Shown here: one piece after another, positions 18,656 to 27,795 of the stretch | Layout: each line of letters opens with the position of its first letter | Position numbering within the stretch: position 1 is the stretch's first letter | Assembly: GCA_020634315.1 (NCBI GenBank) | Contig: JACKBV010000022.1 | Span: 13,473-77,472 of the forward strand | Direction of reading: 5' to 3' | Source: Ardenticatenaceae bacterium | Lineage (GTDB): Bacteria > Chloroflexota > Anaerolineae > Promineifilales > Promineifilaceae | DNA length: 64,000 bases | Made by a program: the position numbers and the translations under genes | Notes under the pieces: generated by a model | The model's database searches: none | Seen by the model: only the letters and a program-made list of their open reading frames with translations | Told to the model about the DNA's origin: nothing

Positions 18656-19336
18656 TTATGACTCTTCGCGCAGCACGTAGCCAATGCCGCGAACAGTGTG
18701 AATCAGGCGAGGCATGCCATTCTTCTCAGTTTTCTGGCGCAGGTAACGAACATACACTTCAATAATGTTGCTTTCGCCACCAAAATCATAATTCCAGACT
18801 CGATCAAAGATCACTTCGCGTGTCAGCACCTGGCGCGGGTGGCGCATGAACAGCTCTAACAGTTCATACTCTTTCGCTGTCAGGTCAAACACATGTTCAC
18901 TACGCTGTCCCTGGCGCGTTCCCGTGTCCAGTTCCAAATCCCCAAACCGATACACTTGGGGCTGCGATGGTTGAGCGCGGCGCAACAAAGCACGCACGCG
19001 GGCCAGCAATTCATTAAACGCAAAGGGCTTGACCAGATAATCATCTGCGCCAGCGTCGAGGCCAGCAACCCGATCTTCGACAGCTTCTTTGGCTGTTAGC
19101 ATGAGGATGGGCACATCGCCACCAGCACGCAGGCGGCGGCATACTTCCAGCCCGTCAATTTCGCCGGGCAGCATGACATCAAGCAAAACCAGGTCTGGGG
19201 GGTTTTCGCGTGCCAGATCGAGGCCAGTAACGCCATCGGGAGCGACATCAACACGATACCCTTCAAAGCTTAATCCGCGTTGGAGGAATTGGCGGATGCG
19301 TTCTTCATCTTCAACAACTAAAATTTTCGTTGACAT
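18656..19336 (-). CDS. OmpR/PhoB-family response regulator
   Basis: 226 residues. The receiver domain has the acidic pocket VVEDEER, the phosphoacceptor Asp in LVLLDVMLPG, a Thr/Ala in MLTAK and the Lys in LVKPF. The C-terminal winged helix has LTAKEYELLELFMRHP and YVRYLRQKTE, typical of OmpR DNA-binding domains. It lies 2 bp before the HAMP kinase gene and is its likely partner. Confidence 0.96.
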   Translation of the reverse strand: MSTKILVVEDEERIRQFLQRGLSFEGYRVDVAPDGVTGLDLARENPPDLVLLDVMLPGEIDGLEVCRRLRAGGDVPILMLTAKEAVEDRVAGLDAGADDYLVKPFAFNELLARVRALLRRAQPSQPQVYRFGDLELDTGTRQGQRSEHVFDLTAKEYELLELFMRHPRQVLTREVIFDRVWNYDFGGESNIIEVYVRYLRQKTEKNGMPRLIHTVRGIGYVLREES

Positions 19337-19519
19337 GGCTTATCTCCATTTTATTAGTAAAGGCAAATCCCCTTTCGAGGATTATAGTATGGCATTTTGC
19401 AGGTGCAATTATGTTTGCCACGATTGATGCATTGCCGATACGGCCGTTTTCCTTAATTTGCCGTATGTTACAATACGATTATTGGAATCAACTTAGATTA
19501 TACGAAAAAGGAGCAAAAC

Positions 19520-19828
19520 ATGTTTATTGTTCACGTGTTTGTTCATGTTAAGCCAGATCAGGTTGAAGCGTTTAAGGAGGCATCCCTGGCTAACGCCCGC
19601 AACAGCGTGCAAGAACCAGGAATCGCACGTTTTGACGTGATTCAGCAGCAAGATGATCCCACGCGATTTGTATTAGTTGAGGTTTACCGCACAGCGGACG
19701 ATCCGGCCAGGCATAAGGAAACGGCGCATTACGCCGCCTGGCGCGACACGGTTGTCGATATGATGGCCGAGCCACGCACCAGCATCAAGTACACAAACGT
19801 GTTTCCCGATGAAAATGGATGGGATTGA
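19520..19828 (+). CDS. antibiotic-biosynthesis-monooxygenase (ABM) domain protein
   Basis: 102 residues, single-domain ABM/LsrG-like dimeric ferredoxin-fold protein. MFIVHVFVHVKPDQVEAF, a central EPGIARFDV and ETAHYAAWRD near the C-terminus fit the family. Members include cofactor-free monooxygenases and isomerases such as LsrG. AAAAGGAG lies 8 bp before the start. The stop codon overlaps the next start as TGATG (19826-19830), so it is coupled to the Fe-alcohol dehydrogenase and probably shares its pathway. The substrate is unknown. Confidence 0.88.
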   Translation: MFIVHVFVHVKPDQVEAFKEASLANARNSVQEPGIARFDVIQQQDDPTRFVLVEVYRTADDPARHKETAHYAAWRDTVVDMMAEPRTSIKYTNVFPDENGWD

Positions 19829-20985
19829 TGTCACGCTTTGAATTTGCAACGGCAACTCGCATTATTTTTGGCAAAGGAACGCTTAAGGAAGCAGCAGCGA
19901 TAGCCGCCGCTTGGGGGCAGCACGCCTTGGTGGTAACAGGGCTGGATGGTGAGCGAACACGGCCGTTTCTCGACCAACTCGCCGCGCAGAACATCACCGT
20001 CTCTCTCTTTACCGTGACGGGCGAACCAACCGTGGCAACGGCCGTTTCCGGCGTACAACAAGCACAAGCCAACACCTGCGACCTCGTGATCAGCATTGGC
20101 GGCGGCAGCGCCATCGACACCGGCAAAGCCATTGCCGGTCTGGCAACCAATCCGGGCGATCCCCTCGATTACCTGGAAGTCGTCGGCCTGGGACGGCCGC
20201 TAACACAGCCACCACTCCCCTTCATCGCCATCCCCACCACCGCCGGTACCGGCGCAGAAGTCACACGGAATGCCGTTCTCGGCGTGCCAGAGCACCACGT
20301 CAAAGTCAGTTTGCGCAGCCCCCTGCTGCTGCCACGCCTGGCTATCGTCGATCCCGAACTAACCTACACCATGCCCCCGTCTGTCACCGCCAGCACCGGC
20401 CTCGATGCTCTGGTACAAGTCATGGAGCCATTCGTCACACACCAGGCCAATCCGCTCACCGACGCCCTTTGCCGCGAGGGTTTGCAGCGAGCGGCTCGCG
20501 CCCTGCGCCGTGCCTATCACGACGGCAGCGACGAAGAAGCTCGCGAGGATATGGCTTTGGTCAGCCTCTTTGGCGGGCTGGCATTGGCTAATGCCAAACT
20601 GGGAGCCGTGCATGGCTTCGCTGGCCCACTGGGCGGCATGTTCCCTGCGCCACACGGCATTGTCTGTGCGCGGCTGCTGCCCTATGTCATGGAAACAAAC
20701 GTGCAGGCGTTACAGTCACGCGCCCCCAGCCATCCTGCCTGTGCCCGCTATGATGAAGTGGCGCGGCTGTTGACCGGGAATGAAGGGGCAACGGCCGTTG
20801 ACGGTGTAACCTGGATTCACGAACTTTGCGCCGACCTGAATGTGCCATCATTGGCTCAATTTGGCGTGACACCCGCCGACTTTCCGGCAATTGTCGCCCA
20901 GGCACAAAAGGCCAGCAGCATGAAAGGCAATCCCATCTCGCTAACCGACGCCGAATTAACCGACATTTTGCACAAAGCATTATGA
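19828..20985 (+). CDS. iron-type alcohol dehydrogenase
   Basis: 385 residues from the ATG at 19828, which overlaps the upstream stop; a start at 19819 would add three residues. NAD(P)-binding is shown by VISIGGGSAIDTGKAI. The metal site shows STGLDALVQVMEPFV, LGAVHGFAGPLGG and PAPHG: the Asp and two His ligands are present, but the usual first His is Gln (DALVQ). Some family members have this variant, so metal preference may differ. Coupling to an ABM-domain gene suggests a shared catabolic step, perhaps of an aldehyde or a maleylacetate-like compound. Confidence 0.9.
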   Translation: MSRFEFATATRIIFGKGTLKEAAAIAAAWGQHALVVTGLDGERTRPFLDQLAAQNITVSLFTVTGEPTVATAVSGVQQAQANTCDLVISIGGGSAIDTGKAIAGLATNPGDPLDYLEVVGLGRPLTQPPLPFIAIPTTAGTGAEVTRNAVLGVPEHHVKVSLRSPLLLPRLAIVDPELTYTMPPSVTASTGLDALVQVMEPFVTHQANPLTDALCREGLQRAARALRRAYHDGSDEEAREDMALVSLFGGLALANAKLGAVHGFAGPLGGMFPAPHGIVCARLLPYVMETNVQALQSRAPSHPACARYDEVARLLTGNEGATAVDGVTWIHELCADLNVPSLAQFGVTPADFPAIVAQAQKASSMKGNPISLTDAELTDILHKAL

Positions 20986-21061
20986 TTTTGTCACCTTTGC
21001 GCAGCTCTCTGCATCTAAGCGAGTGTAGGACACAAACACAAATTTATGTGGAGGCTGGAAA

Positions 21062-21259
21062 ATGACCAAGAATATGGGTTCAGTAGATCGGATTGTACGA
21101 ATTGTTGTTGCGCTTATCCTGTTGGCTCTGATCCTGACTGGTACGGTTACAGGTGTGCTGGCTGTGATATTTGGCATACTTGCGGCTGTTTTCGTTGTCA
21201 CGAGCGTAGTAAGCTTTTGCCCACTTTATTTACCATTCAAACTATCAACACGTAAGTAA
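21062..21259 (+). CDS. DUF2892 (YgaP-like) inner-membrane protein
   Basis: 65 residues. MTKNMGSVDRIVRI leads into two membrane helices, and the end SFCPLYLPFKLST is the DUF2892 hallmark with its conserved Cys. GTGGAGG lies upstream. In other bacteria this domain is often fused to or next to rhodanese, and a rhodanese lipoprotein gene is indeed the next gene on the same strand. A role in sulfur or thiol handling at the membrane is inferred. Confidence 0.92.
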   Translation: MTKNMGSVDRIVRIVVALILLALILTGTVTGVLAVIFGILAAVFVVTSVVSFCPLYLPFKLSTRK

Positions 21260-21314
21260 TAACCTGACTTTCAATTGGGTTTTCTCACTATTTCCATCTG
21301 TTATCCTCCTTGTA

Positions 21315-21346
21315 AACAGGTTGGCTTCATCTCCAACCTGTTTTTC
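21315..21346 (+). terminator. intrinsic terminator after the DUF2892 gene
   Basis: AACAGGTTGG at 21315-21324 pairs with CCAACCTGTT at 21333-21342, followed by a T-run. It is a short stable hairpin that separates the DUF2892 and rhodanese genes. Confidence 0.85.
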
Positions 21347-21421
21347 TTGTTAGAAAAGTTGTCCAGGCGCTACTTATCTGGATAAGCTTGTTGCATAAAC
21401 CATTTTTGAGGGAAAACAATT

Positions 21422-21880
21422 ATGACAAAACAAAAAGTATTACTTGTCCTGTTGATTTTGGTGTTGGCTTTGGCTGCCTGTGGTGGTGGCACGGAAACGG
21501 CCGTACCCGCCGCCGATGTCGCTCCCGTAGCCGTAGCCGATACCGCATCCACCAGCGAAGAACTCAACCTGCCCCCCACCGTTGACGTCGCCACCGTCGC
21601 CAGCGTCAAAGACCGTGATGATGTCTTCGTCATCGACGTGCGCGAACAATACGAATATGACGAAAAGCACATTCCCGGCGTCACCTTGATCCCCTTGGGC
21701 ACCCTACCCGACAATCTCAGCGAAATCCCCACCGACAAAACCGTTATCGTCACCTGCCGCAGCGGCAACCGCAGTGGTCAGGCTGTCGATTTCTTGCGCC
21801 AACAAGGCTTCACCAATGTTCACAACATGGAAGGCGGAATCGTCGCCTGGGAACAAGCCGGATACAGCGTAGAACAATAA
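21422..21880 (+). CDS. rhodanese-domain lipoprotein
   Basis: 152 residues. A lipoprotein signal ending LALAAC (Cys about 20) is followed by a linker and a rhodanese domain (about 60-150). The active-site loop CRSGNRSG carries the sulfur-accepting Cys. Rhodaneses transfer sulfane sulfur or serve as redox/sulfur carriers, and this one should sit on the outer face of the membrane. It is paired with the DUF2892 gene, as in YgaP-like systems. An AACGGCCGTA motif lies in the linker and encodes TAV. Confidence 0.93.
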   Translation: MTKQKVLLVLLILVLALAACGGGTETAVPAADVAPVAVADTASTSEELNLPPTVDVATVASVKDRDDVFVIDVREQYEYDEKHIPGVTLIPLGTLPDNLSEIPTDKTVIVTCRSGNRSGQAVDFLRQQGFTNVHNMEGGIVAWEQAGYSVEQ

Positions 21881-21895
21881 GACCGTAATTTGTAG

Positions 21896-21926
21896 TAAGA
21901 GGGAGACAATTTACGTCTCCCTCTTA
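21896..21926. terminator. 12-bp hairpin after the rhodanese gene
   Basis: TAAGAGGGAGAC at 21896-21907 pairs perfectly with GTCTCCCTCTTA at 21915-21926. There is no long T-run, so it may be a weak terminator or an mRNA 3' stabiliser. Confidence 0.6.
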
Positions 21927-21973
21927 CCGTTCACCGACTACCTCCTCTCCCCACTCTCAAGTAAAATGGCGGC

Positions 21974-22969
21974 ATGAGCAATGCGAACGCCATTCATATT
22001 CAAGATTTACGCAAAGTCTATACCGTCTCCGAACGAGAAGCGGGCTTAAAAGCGGCTGTCCGCAGCCTTGTCAAACGAAAAACTCGCGAGATAACGGCCG
22101 TTGCCGACATCGCCTTCACTGTGCCCTCCGGTCAAATCGTTGGCTTTTTGGGGCCAAATGGTGCCGGAAAAACAACCACGCTCAAAATGCTTAGCGGACT
22201 GCTGCATCCCACCGCCGGGCAAGTAGACGTGCTCGGCTACACACCCTGGAAACGGCAAAAAGAGTTCCTACGCCAGATCACCCTCGTAATGGGACAAAGA
22301 AACCAACTTGTTTGGGACATTCCTGCAATTGATTCCTTTGAACTCAATCGCGTCATTTACCACATCCCACAAACCCAATACCAGGAAACATTGAATGAAC
22401 TGGTCGACTTACTGGAGTTAGCCCCCCTTATCCATAAACCGGTGCGCAATTTGTCATTAGGCGAACGCATGAAATGCGAAATCGCCGGGGCGCTGCTGCA
22501 CCGCCCCCAAGTTTTGTTTTTGGATGAGCCGACCATTGGCCTCGATGTGACGGCACAGCGGCGTATCCGTGAATTTATCGCCGAATACAACCGGCGGCAT
22601 CAGGCCACGATTCTGCTGACCAGCCATTACATGGCGGACGTGGAGGCGTTGTGCAAACGCGTCATTGTCATTCATCATGGCAAACTGCTGTTTGATGGCG
22701 ACCTGGCAACGTTGGTGAAACGCTCGGCACTGCACAAAACAATTGTGGTCGATTTGGCACCAGGGGCGACAGGGGGAAAAGGGGCGGCGGCGTTACGGCC
22801 GTTTGGTGAAGTCGTACAGTACAGTGATGGGCAAGCCTCGCTGCGTGTCGCCAAAAGCGATGCCGCCCAAATCACCAGTCAACTGCTGGCGGCATTTCCC
22901 ATCCACGATCTCACCATCCAAGACCCACCGATTGAAGAGGTCATTGAGCAGGTTTTCAATGAGGGATAG
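21974..22969 (+). CDS. ABC-2-type transporter ATPase (drug/lipid export type)
   Basis: 331 residues. Walker A is GPNGAGKTTTLKML, the signature loop is LSLGERMKCEIAGALL, Walker B is VLFLDEPTIGLD and the switch is LLTSHY. The long N-terminal extension and the C-terminal region after residue 240 fit the subfamily that energises ABC-2 exporters. Its membrane partners are normally encoded directly downstream, yet the next gene is a complete exporter on the opposite strand. TAAAAT at 21962-21967 lies 6 bp before the start without a ribosome site, suggesting a leaderless message. Confidence 0.92.
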   Translation: MSNANAIHIQDLRKVYTVSEREAGLKAAVRSLVKRKTREITAVADIAFTVPSGQIVGFLGPNGAGKTTTLKMLSGLLHPTAGQVDVLGYTPWKRQKEFLRQITLVMGQRNQLVWDIPAIDSFELNRVIYHIPQTQYQETLNELVDLLELAPLIHKPVRNLSLGERMKCEIAGALLHRPQVLFLDEPTIGLDVTAQRRIREFIAEYNRRHQATILLTSHYMADVEALCKRVIVIHHGKLLFDGDLATLVKRSALHKTIVVDLAPGATGGKGAAALRPFGEVVQYSDGQASLRVAKSDAAQITSQLLAAFPIHDLTIQDPPIEEVIEQVFNEG

Positions 22970-22980
22970 CGAAAATGCAC

Positions 22981-23025
22981 GGGTATCTTCAGCGGCTGAT
23001 GTGTTCAGCCGCTGAATACATCAGC
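22981..23025. terminator. inverted repeat between convergent ABC genes
   Basis: CAGCGGCTGATGTG is followed by CAGCCGCTG and CATCAGCC, giving overlapping inverted repeats just after the ABC-2 ATPase stop. It is a possible shared terminator without a T-run. Confidence 0.5.
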
Positions 23026-23031
23026 CCGTGC

Positions 23032-24852
23032 CTAGAAAACGGCCGTTCCTCCCTGAAACTGCATCTGGTGCAAACGGGTATACAAACCATCCGGGTTTGC
23101 CAGCAAGGTCGCGTGCGTGCCTTGCTCCACCACACGCCCCTGATCCAACACCAACACCCAATCCGCATTGACCACCGTACTCAGGCGATGGGCGATAACA
23201 AAACTGGTACGGCCGTTCATCAACCGCTGCAACGCCTCCTGCACCAACGCCTCGCTCTCACTGTCCAGCGACGAAGTCGCCTCGTCCAAAATCAAAATGC
23301 GCGGGTCCTTCAAAATGGCACGGGCAATGGCTACCCGCTGCCGCTGCCCGCCGCTCAACTTCACGCCACGCTCGCCCACCAACGTCTGGTAGCCGTCTGA
23401 CAAATCACGCAAGATAAAGTCGTGAGCATTGGCGGCACGCGCCGCCGCCTCAATTTCAGCCGTCGTGGCATCCAATTTGCCATAGCGAATGTTCGCCTCC
23501 ACCGTATCGGAAAAGAGAATGGTCTCTTGCGGCACAATGCCAATCTGGTCACGCAGGCTTTTCAGCTCAACTCCCTGAATGTCCTGCCCATCTATACAGA
23601 TACGGCCGTTAACCACATCATAAAAACGCGGAATCAAATTAACCAACGTGCTCTTGCCCGCGCCGCTGGGGCCAACCAGAGCAATCACCTGCCCCGGCTT
23701 TGCCGTGAAAGACACATCATGCAGCACCGACAGCGCCGTCGTGTATTCAAAATGGACATTTTCAAAGACAACATGCCCTTGAACAGATGGTAACGGCCGT
23801 GCCCCTTCCTGGCTTACAATCTCTGGCGGCGTATCCAAAAGCTCAAACAAACGCTCCGTCGCGCCCAACGCCGACTGAAACTGCGCATATAACCCGGCCA
23901 ACGTGGCAATTGGCGACGCCACCATCATCGTGTACACCAGATACGCCACCAACCCGCCGGCCGTCAAGCGCCCTTCAATCACCTCATAACTGCCAAACCA
24001 AAGCGTGATCGTAATTGAAAAGAACGCCATAAAGCCGATAATCGGCCCCAGCACGGCCGAAATTTTAGCGCGACGCATCGCCGCCGTGAACGTCTCCGTC
24101 ACCCTCTCCGTAAAACGGCCGATTTCATACGCCTCCCGCGCAAACGACTTGACAATGCGAATTCCCGCCGTCGTCTCCTCCACCACATTTGCCGCCTCAG
24201 CCAGCGCATCTTGCACCGCCTTCGACGCCGTGCGAATTTGCCGCCCCAACCCAACCATCGTCAAGGACATCACCGGAATCCCGGCCAAAATAACCAACGT
24301 CAGCCGCCAATCGAGCACAAACAGAAAAACGGCCGCGCCAACCAACGTCACCGCCTGCCGCAACAACGCCACCAAATCATTCGTAACCGCCCCTTGCAGC
24401 AGCGTCACATCATTTGTCAGGCGAGACACAATCTCGCCGGTACGCCGATCCGCGTAAAACTTCAGCGACAGCCGCTGCAAATGGCTGTACAGCTGAATGC
24501 GAATGTCTGCCACAGCTCGTTCGCCAACAAAGGAAAGTGACAAACGATGAATAAAGCTGAAAATGGCCTGCACAATGAACACAACGAGCAGCATCACCGC
24601 CAACCGATTCAACATGTCCATGCTTTTATCGACCAGCACAATGTCCACCAGATTTTGCACGACCAACGGCAGCACCAACCCCAGCGCCACGCTGAACAGC
24701 AAAGCAATCACGGAGATGGTCATCCAGCCGCGATAAGGTTTGACATAGGTCAGCAAACGGCCGAATGTTTGCACACTCGCCCGTGAAATCCGCCGAGAAC
24801 GTTTGTCGGGGTCTTGTTCGTATTCGCGCCCAACACGACGCAACTGAGCCAT
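23032..24852 (-). CDS. ABC exporter, fused membrane and ATPase domains (MsbA/BmrA type)
   Basis: 606 residues from the ATG at 24852, chosen because GAGGTG lies upstream; the longer frame has no such site. Six membrane helices occupy about 45-320. The C-terminal ATPase has Walker A GPSGAGKSTLVNLIP, the Q-loop QETILFSD, the signature LSGGQRQRVAIARA, Walker B ILILDEATSSLD and the H-loop IAHRLST. Half-transporters of this type dimerise and export lipids, drugs or peptides. The substrate is unknown. No partner half-transporter gene adjoins it, so a homodimer is likely. Confidence 0.94.
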   Translation of the reverse strand: MAQLRRVGREYEQDPDKRSRRISRASVQTFGRLLTYVKPYRGWMTISVIALLFSVALGLVLPLVVQNLVDIVLVDKSMDMLNRLAVMLLVVFIVQAIFSFIHRLSLSFVGERAVADIRIQLYSHLQRLSLKFYADRRTGEIVSRLTNDVTLLQGAVTNDLVALLRQAVTLVGAAVFLFVLDWRLTLVILAGIPVMSLTMVGLGRQIRTASKAVQDALAEAANVVEETTAGIRIVKSFAREAYEIGRFTERVTETFTAAMRRAKISAVLGPIIGFMAFFSITITLWFGSYEVIEGRLTAGGLVAYLVYTMMVASPIATLAGLYAQFQSALGATERLFELLDTPPEIVSQEGARPLPSVQGHVVFENVHFEYTTALSVLHDVSFTAKPGQVIALVGPSGAGKSTLVNLIPRFYDVVNGRICIDGQDIQGVELKSLRDQIGIVPQETILFSDTVEANIRYGKLDATTAEIEAAARAANAHDFILRDLSDGYQTLVGERGVKLSGGQRQRVAIARAILKDPRILILDEATSSLDSESEALVQEALQRLMNGRTSFVIAHRLSTVVNADWVLVLDQGRVVEQGTHATLLANPDGLYTRLHQMQFQGGTAVF

Positions 24853-24999
24853 ATAACACCTCACATCAATTGGGCGTTGAACAACATTCAGCAAAAGGGA
24901 GAACGCTCCACGCCCTATTTCGCCAATAATAGCCAGGAGCTATCAAGAAGGCACGCCATCTCAGCAAACATATGGTTTCGCGCCTTTATTTTTGGTAAA

Positions 25000-25036
25000 G
25001 TAACGGCCGTTAACACGTAACGGCCGTTAACACGTA
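25000..25036. repeat. tandem duplicate of the AACGGCCGTT palindrome
   Basis: TAACGGCCGTTAACACG occurs twice in direct succession upstream of the zinc-ribbon gene. It shows that the widespread palindrome can be duplicated locally together with its flank. Confidence 0.85.
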
Positions 25037-25116
25037 ACACACAAACCCTTTTCTATCTTCATCCTTGCGCCCCTTCACAGCCTGGCGTCAAATCCTTACC
25101 CTTGCAGGAGGCAACT

Positions 25117-26184
25117 ATGGCCAAAAAACAACTTGGTTACGTAGAATTAGAATGGACATGTCCTCATTGCGGTTACAAAAATCCCGGCTCCGTCACCGTC
25201 TGCAACAGCTGCGGTGCGCCCCAACCCGAAAACGTACAATTTGAGCAGCCCGCTCAAGAAAACCTGATCACCGACGAACAAAAATTACAACAAGCCAAAG
25301 CCGGTCCCGACATTCACTGCCCCTATTGCGGCACACGCAATCCAGCAGGCAGCACCGTCTGCTCCCAATGCGGCGGCGACCTGACAGACGCCACCGCCCG
25401 CGACAGCGGCAAAACCGTCGGCGCACATCGTGACCAGCCCGCACCAGAGATTCCCTGCCCCGCCTGCGGCACCATGAATCCAGCCAATGCCCATCGCTGC
25501 GCCCAATGTGGCAGCAGCTTAGCCACACCCCAAGCCGCACCGGCACCAGCTCGTGTGCCCCAACGCAAAACCCCCACCTGGATTTTTGCCGTGATTGGGC
25601 TGGTCATCCTGGCCTGCGTCGCTTTTGCCATCCTCTCGCTGCGCACCGAAGAAGTAATCGGCACAGTGAACGCCCTCTCCTGGGAACGCACAATAGGCAT
25701 CGAAGAACTACGCCCCGTTGAACATTCTGCCTGGTACGACGATGTGCCGGGCAATGCCATTCTCGGCAGCTGCCAGGAAAAAGTGCGCGGCACACAAGAC
25801 AATCCCGCACCCAACTCGGTAGAGGTCTGCGGCACGCCCTACACCGTAGATGAAGGCAGCGGGTTTGGGCAGGTAGTGCAAGATTGTTATTACGAAGTCT
25901 ATGATGATTGGTGCAGCTACACCGTAGACGAATGGCTGCAAGTGGATGAGGTACGCGCCAACGGCAGCAATCCCAACCCAACCTGGCCGCAGTTACAACT
26001 GTCAGGGGGGCAGCGTGAGGGCAAACGGGACGAGAATTACGAGATTGTCTTTGACACAGACGGCCGTTCCTACACCTACTCCACCAGCAACGAAGAAACC
26101 TTCCTGCAATGCGACCCTGGCAGCGAATGGATTCTCAATGTCAACACCTTTAATGCCGTTGTCTCCATCGAACCAAGTAACTAA
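25117..26184 (+). CDS. triple zinc-ribbon, single-TM protein
   Basis: 355 residues from the ATG at 25117, set by GCAGGAGG at 25105-25112. Three zinc ribbons of the CPxCG-x(7-9)-C-x2-CG form lie at about residues 14-34, 69-90 and 115-136. A membrane helix follows (about 158-178), then a roughly 175-residue domain with paired Cys residues (GSCQEK, EVCGTPY, QDCYYEV, DDWCSY), probably extracytoplasmic. The function is unknown. Ribbon-plus-TM proteins of this kind are common in Chloroflexota and often serve as sensors or assembly factors. Confidence 0.8.
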   Translation: MAKKQLGYVELEWTCPHCGYKNPGSVTVCNSCGAPQPENVQFEQPAQENLITDEQKLQQAKAGPDIHCPYCGTRNPAGSTVCSQCGGDLTDATARDSGKTVGAHRDQPAPEIPCPACGTMNPANAHRCAQCGSSLATPQAAPAPARVPQRKTPTWIFAVIGLVILACVAFAILSLRTEEVIGTVNALSWERTIGIEELRPVEHSAWYDDVPGNAILGSCQEKVRGTQDNPAPNSVEVCGTPYTVDEGSGFGQVVQDCYYEVYDDWCSYTVDEWLQVDEVRANGSNPNPTWPQLQLSGGQREGKRDENYEIVFDTDGRSYTYSTSNEETFLQCDPGSEWILNVNTFNAVVSIEPSN

Positions 26185-26244
26185 AATTCGTATTGCACAC
26201 GGCGAAGTAGCCCGTGCGCAATACAAGATGGGAGTTACACCTCC

Positions 26245-27246
26245 ATGGAACAAGGATTAGCCGAAACCGGAGAAAACTGGCGCGAAAAAGTCGCCGAATT
26301 ACAAGCTTTGCTGGCCGACATTCAGCCCAAATTGATTGATGCCGAAGCACGCCTGGCCGAACGCTTCGCCGAAATCAACCGCTTTGAGCTGACGCTGCGC
26401 ACCAAAATTGGACCATTGGTACAGCGCCTGGAAATACTCAAAGATGAAATTCGTGGCCTGCGCCGCAAACTGCGCCAGATGCAAGAAGATTGGTTCTTTG
26501 CCAAAGAACAAGGCGAGAACGACTTTGTGATGGCCGGGTGGAATTTCAGCGCCGAGGCTGGAGCCGCCGCCGCCGGTGATTATCGTTACATGGGGCCACA
26601 TGTGCCGCCCCCTTCCGCCGATCTCAGTGCAGACAAGCAAGAAGACATTAAACGGCTCTATCGCCAACTGGCACGCCGCTTCCATCCCGATTTAGCCAGC
26701 GATGAAGCCGAGCGCGAATATCGCACGGGCGTCATGATGCGCATCAATGCCGCCTACACAGCCGGTGATCTGGAAAAACTACAAGCCATTGCCGCTGAAC
26801 CAGATAATCCCGACCACATGAACGATGTGCAAAGCGACCAGCAGTTAGCAGAAGCGCTGCTGCGCGAATTGGTACGCTGCCGCCGCCGCTTAGCCGAAAT
26901 CGAAGAGGAGTTCGCCTCGCTTGCCCGCCACCGCAATGCCGTTTTGCAGCGTCGCGCACAACGTGCAGCCGCTGCCGGGCGTGATTTATTGGCGGAAATG
27001 GCAGTAGAACTACAAGAGGAAATCGCGCAAAGCATGGTCGAACGGGATGTCCTGCTGCAAGAAATTGATGCTTTCAGCTATGAACAGCCGGAGATTTCCC
27101 CGGACACGTTTGCCGACACAATTTTTGACCTGAGCCTGGAGCAAATGTTTGATCTGGATGATGATTATCTGGCAGCTGAGGATTGGACTCGAAGACGCAG
27201 CGACCGCTACATTGATGAAGATGATATTTTGGATGATCTGGATTAA
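26245..27246 (+). CDS. coiled-coil protein with J-domain-like segment
   Basis: 333 residues. An N-terminal coiled coil (about 10-95) precedes a J-domain-like segment at about 130-180, with the HPD tripeptide in LARRFHPDLAS and a following INAAY helix. A second coiled coil and a strongly acidic C-terminus follow. HPD stimulates Hsp70 ATPase in true J-proteins, so this may recruit DnaK to an unknown client. It lies 60 bp after the zinc-ribbon gene on the same strand and ends in a strong terminator. Confidence 0.8.
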   Translation: MEQGLAETGENWREKVAELQALLADIQPKLIDAEARLAERFAEINRFELTLRTKIGPLVQRLEILKDEIRGLRRKLRQMQEDWFFAKEQGENDFVMAGWNFSAEAGAAAAGDYRYMGPHVPPPSADLSADKQEDIKRLYRQLARRFHPDLASDEAEREYRTGVMMRINAAYTAGDLEKLQAIAAEPDNPDHMNDVQSDQQLAEALLRELVRCRRRLAEIEEEFASLARHRNAVLQRRAQRAAAAGRDLLAEMAVELQEEIAQSMVERDVLLQEIDAFSYEQPEISPDTFADTIFDLSLEQMFDLDDDYLAAEDWTRRRSDRYIDEDDILDDLD

Positions 27247-27276
27247 AAAAGGGCGTCTTGGTGACGCCCTTTTTTA
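27245..27276. terminator. intrinsic terminator
   Basis: AAAAAAGGGCGTC pairs with GACGCCCTTTTTT around TTGGT, overlapping the J-domain gene stop. A-run and T-run make it usable from both strands, and it also ends the convergent PPIase gene. Confidence 0.93.
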
Positions 27277-27283
27277 GCTCAAT

Positions 27284-27784
27284 TTAGTGATGATGCTCTG
27301 CACCATGTACGTGCCCATGGTCTAGCTCTTCATCTGTCGCCGGCCGCAGCGAGACGATCTCAACATTAAAGATGAGTGTTTCCCCGGCTAACGGGTGGTT
27401 CAAATCGAGAAGCACAGCTTCTTCCTGCACTTCAGCGACAAAGGCTTGTAAAACTTGCCCGGTCTCGCTGTCACGCATGTGCAGTTCCATGCCTTCTTCT
27501 AACTCCAAATCGTCTGGGAAAATATCCAAAGGAACGAGTTGGAATGACTCGTCGTCGTACTCGCCGTAAGCGTCGTCTGGCTCAATGGTGACTTCTTTTT
27601 TGTCGCCAACAACCAATCCCTGAAGCGCTTTCTCTAGCCCTGGGATAATCTCGCCGTATCCATGCAAATATTCCAATGGTTCGCCGTCGGCAGAAGAATC
27701 CACGACTTCACCATCATCCAGGCGCAGCGTGTAATCGATGCCAACAACCATATCATCTGCAACACGGAGTGCTTTTTCTGTCAT
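27284..27784 (-). CDS. slyD: SlyD-like FKBP-type peptidyl-prolyl isomerase
   Basis: 166 residues. The FKBP fold with an inserted chaperone flap is seen from VVGIDYTLRLDDGEVVDSS, through LEYLHGYGEIIPGLEKAL, to the C-terminal HPLAGETLIFNVEIV. The His-rich tail (DHGHVHGAEHHH) is typical of SlyD, which binds nickel and helps metal-enzyme assembly. It isomerises prolyl bonds in the cytoplasm. It is followed upstream by a cold-shock gene 11 bp away, so the two are probably co-transcribed. Confidence 0.93.
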   Translation of the reverse strand: MTEKALRVADDMVVGIDYTLRLDDGEVVDSSADGEPLEYLHGYGEIIPGLEKALQGLVVGDKKEVTIEPDDAYGEYDDESFQLVPLDIFPDDLELEEGMELHMRDSETGQVLQAFVAEVQEEAVLLDLNHPLAGETLIFNVEIVSLRPATDEELDHGHVHGAEHHH

Positions 27785-27795
27785 CTGTATGTTAC

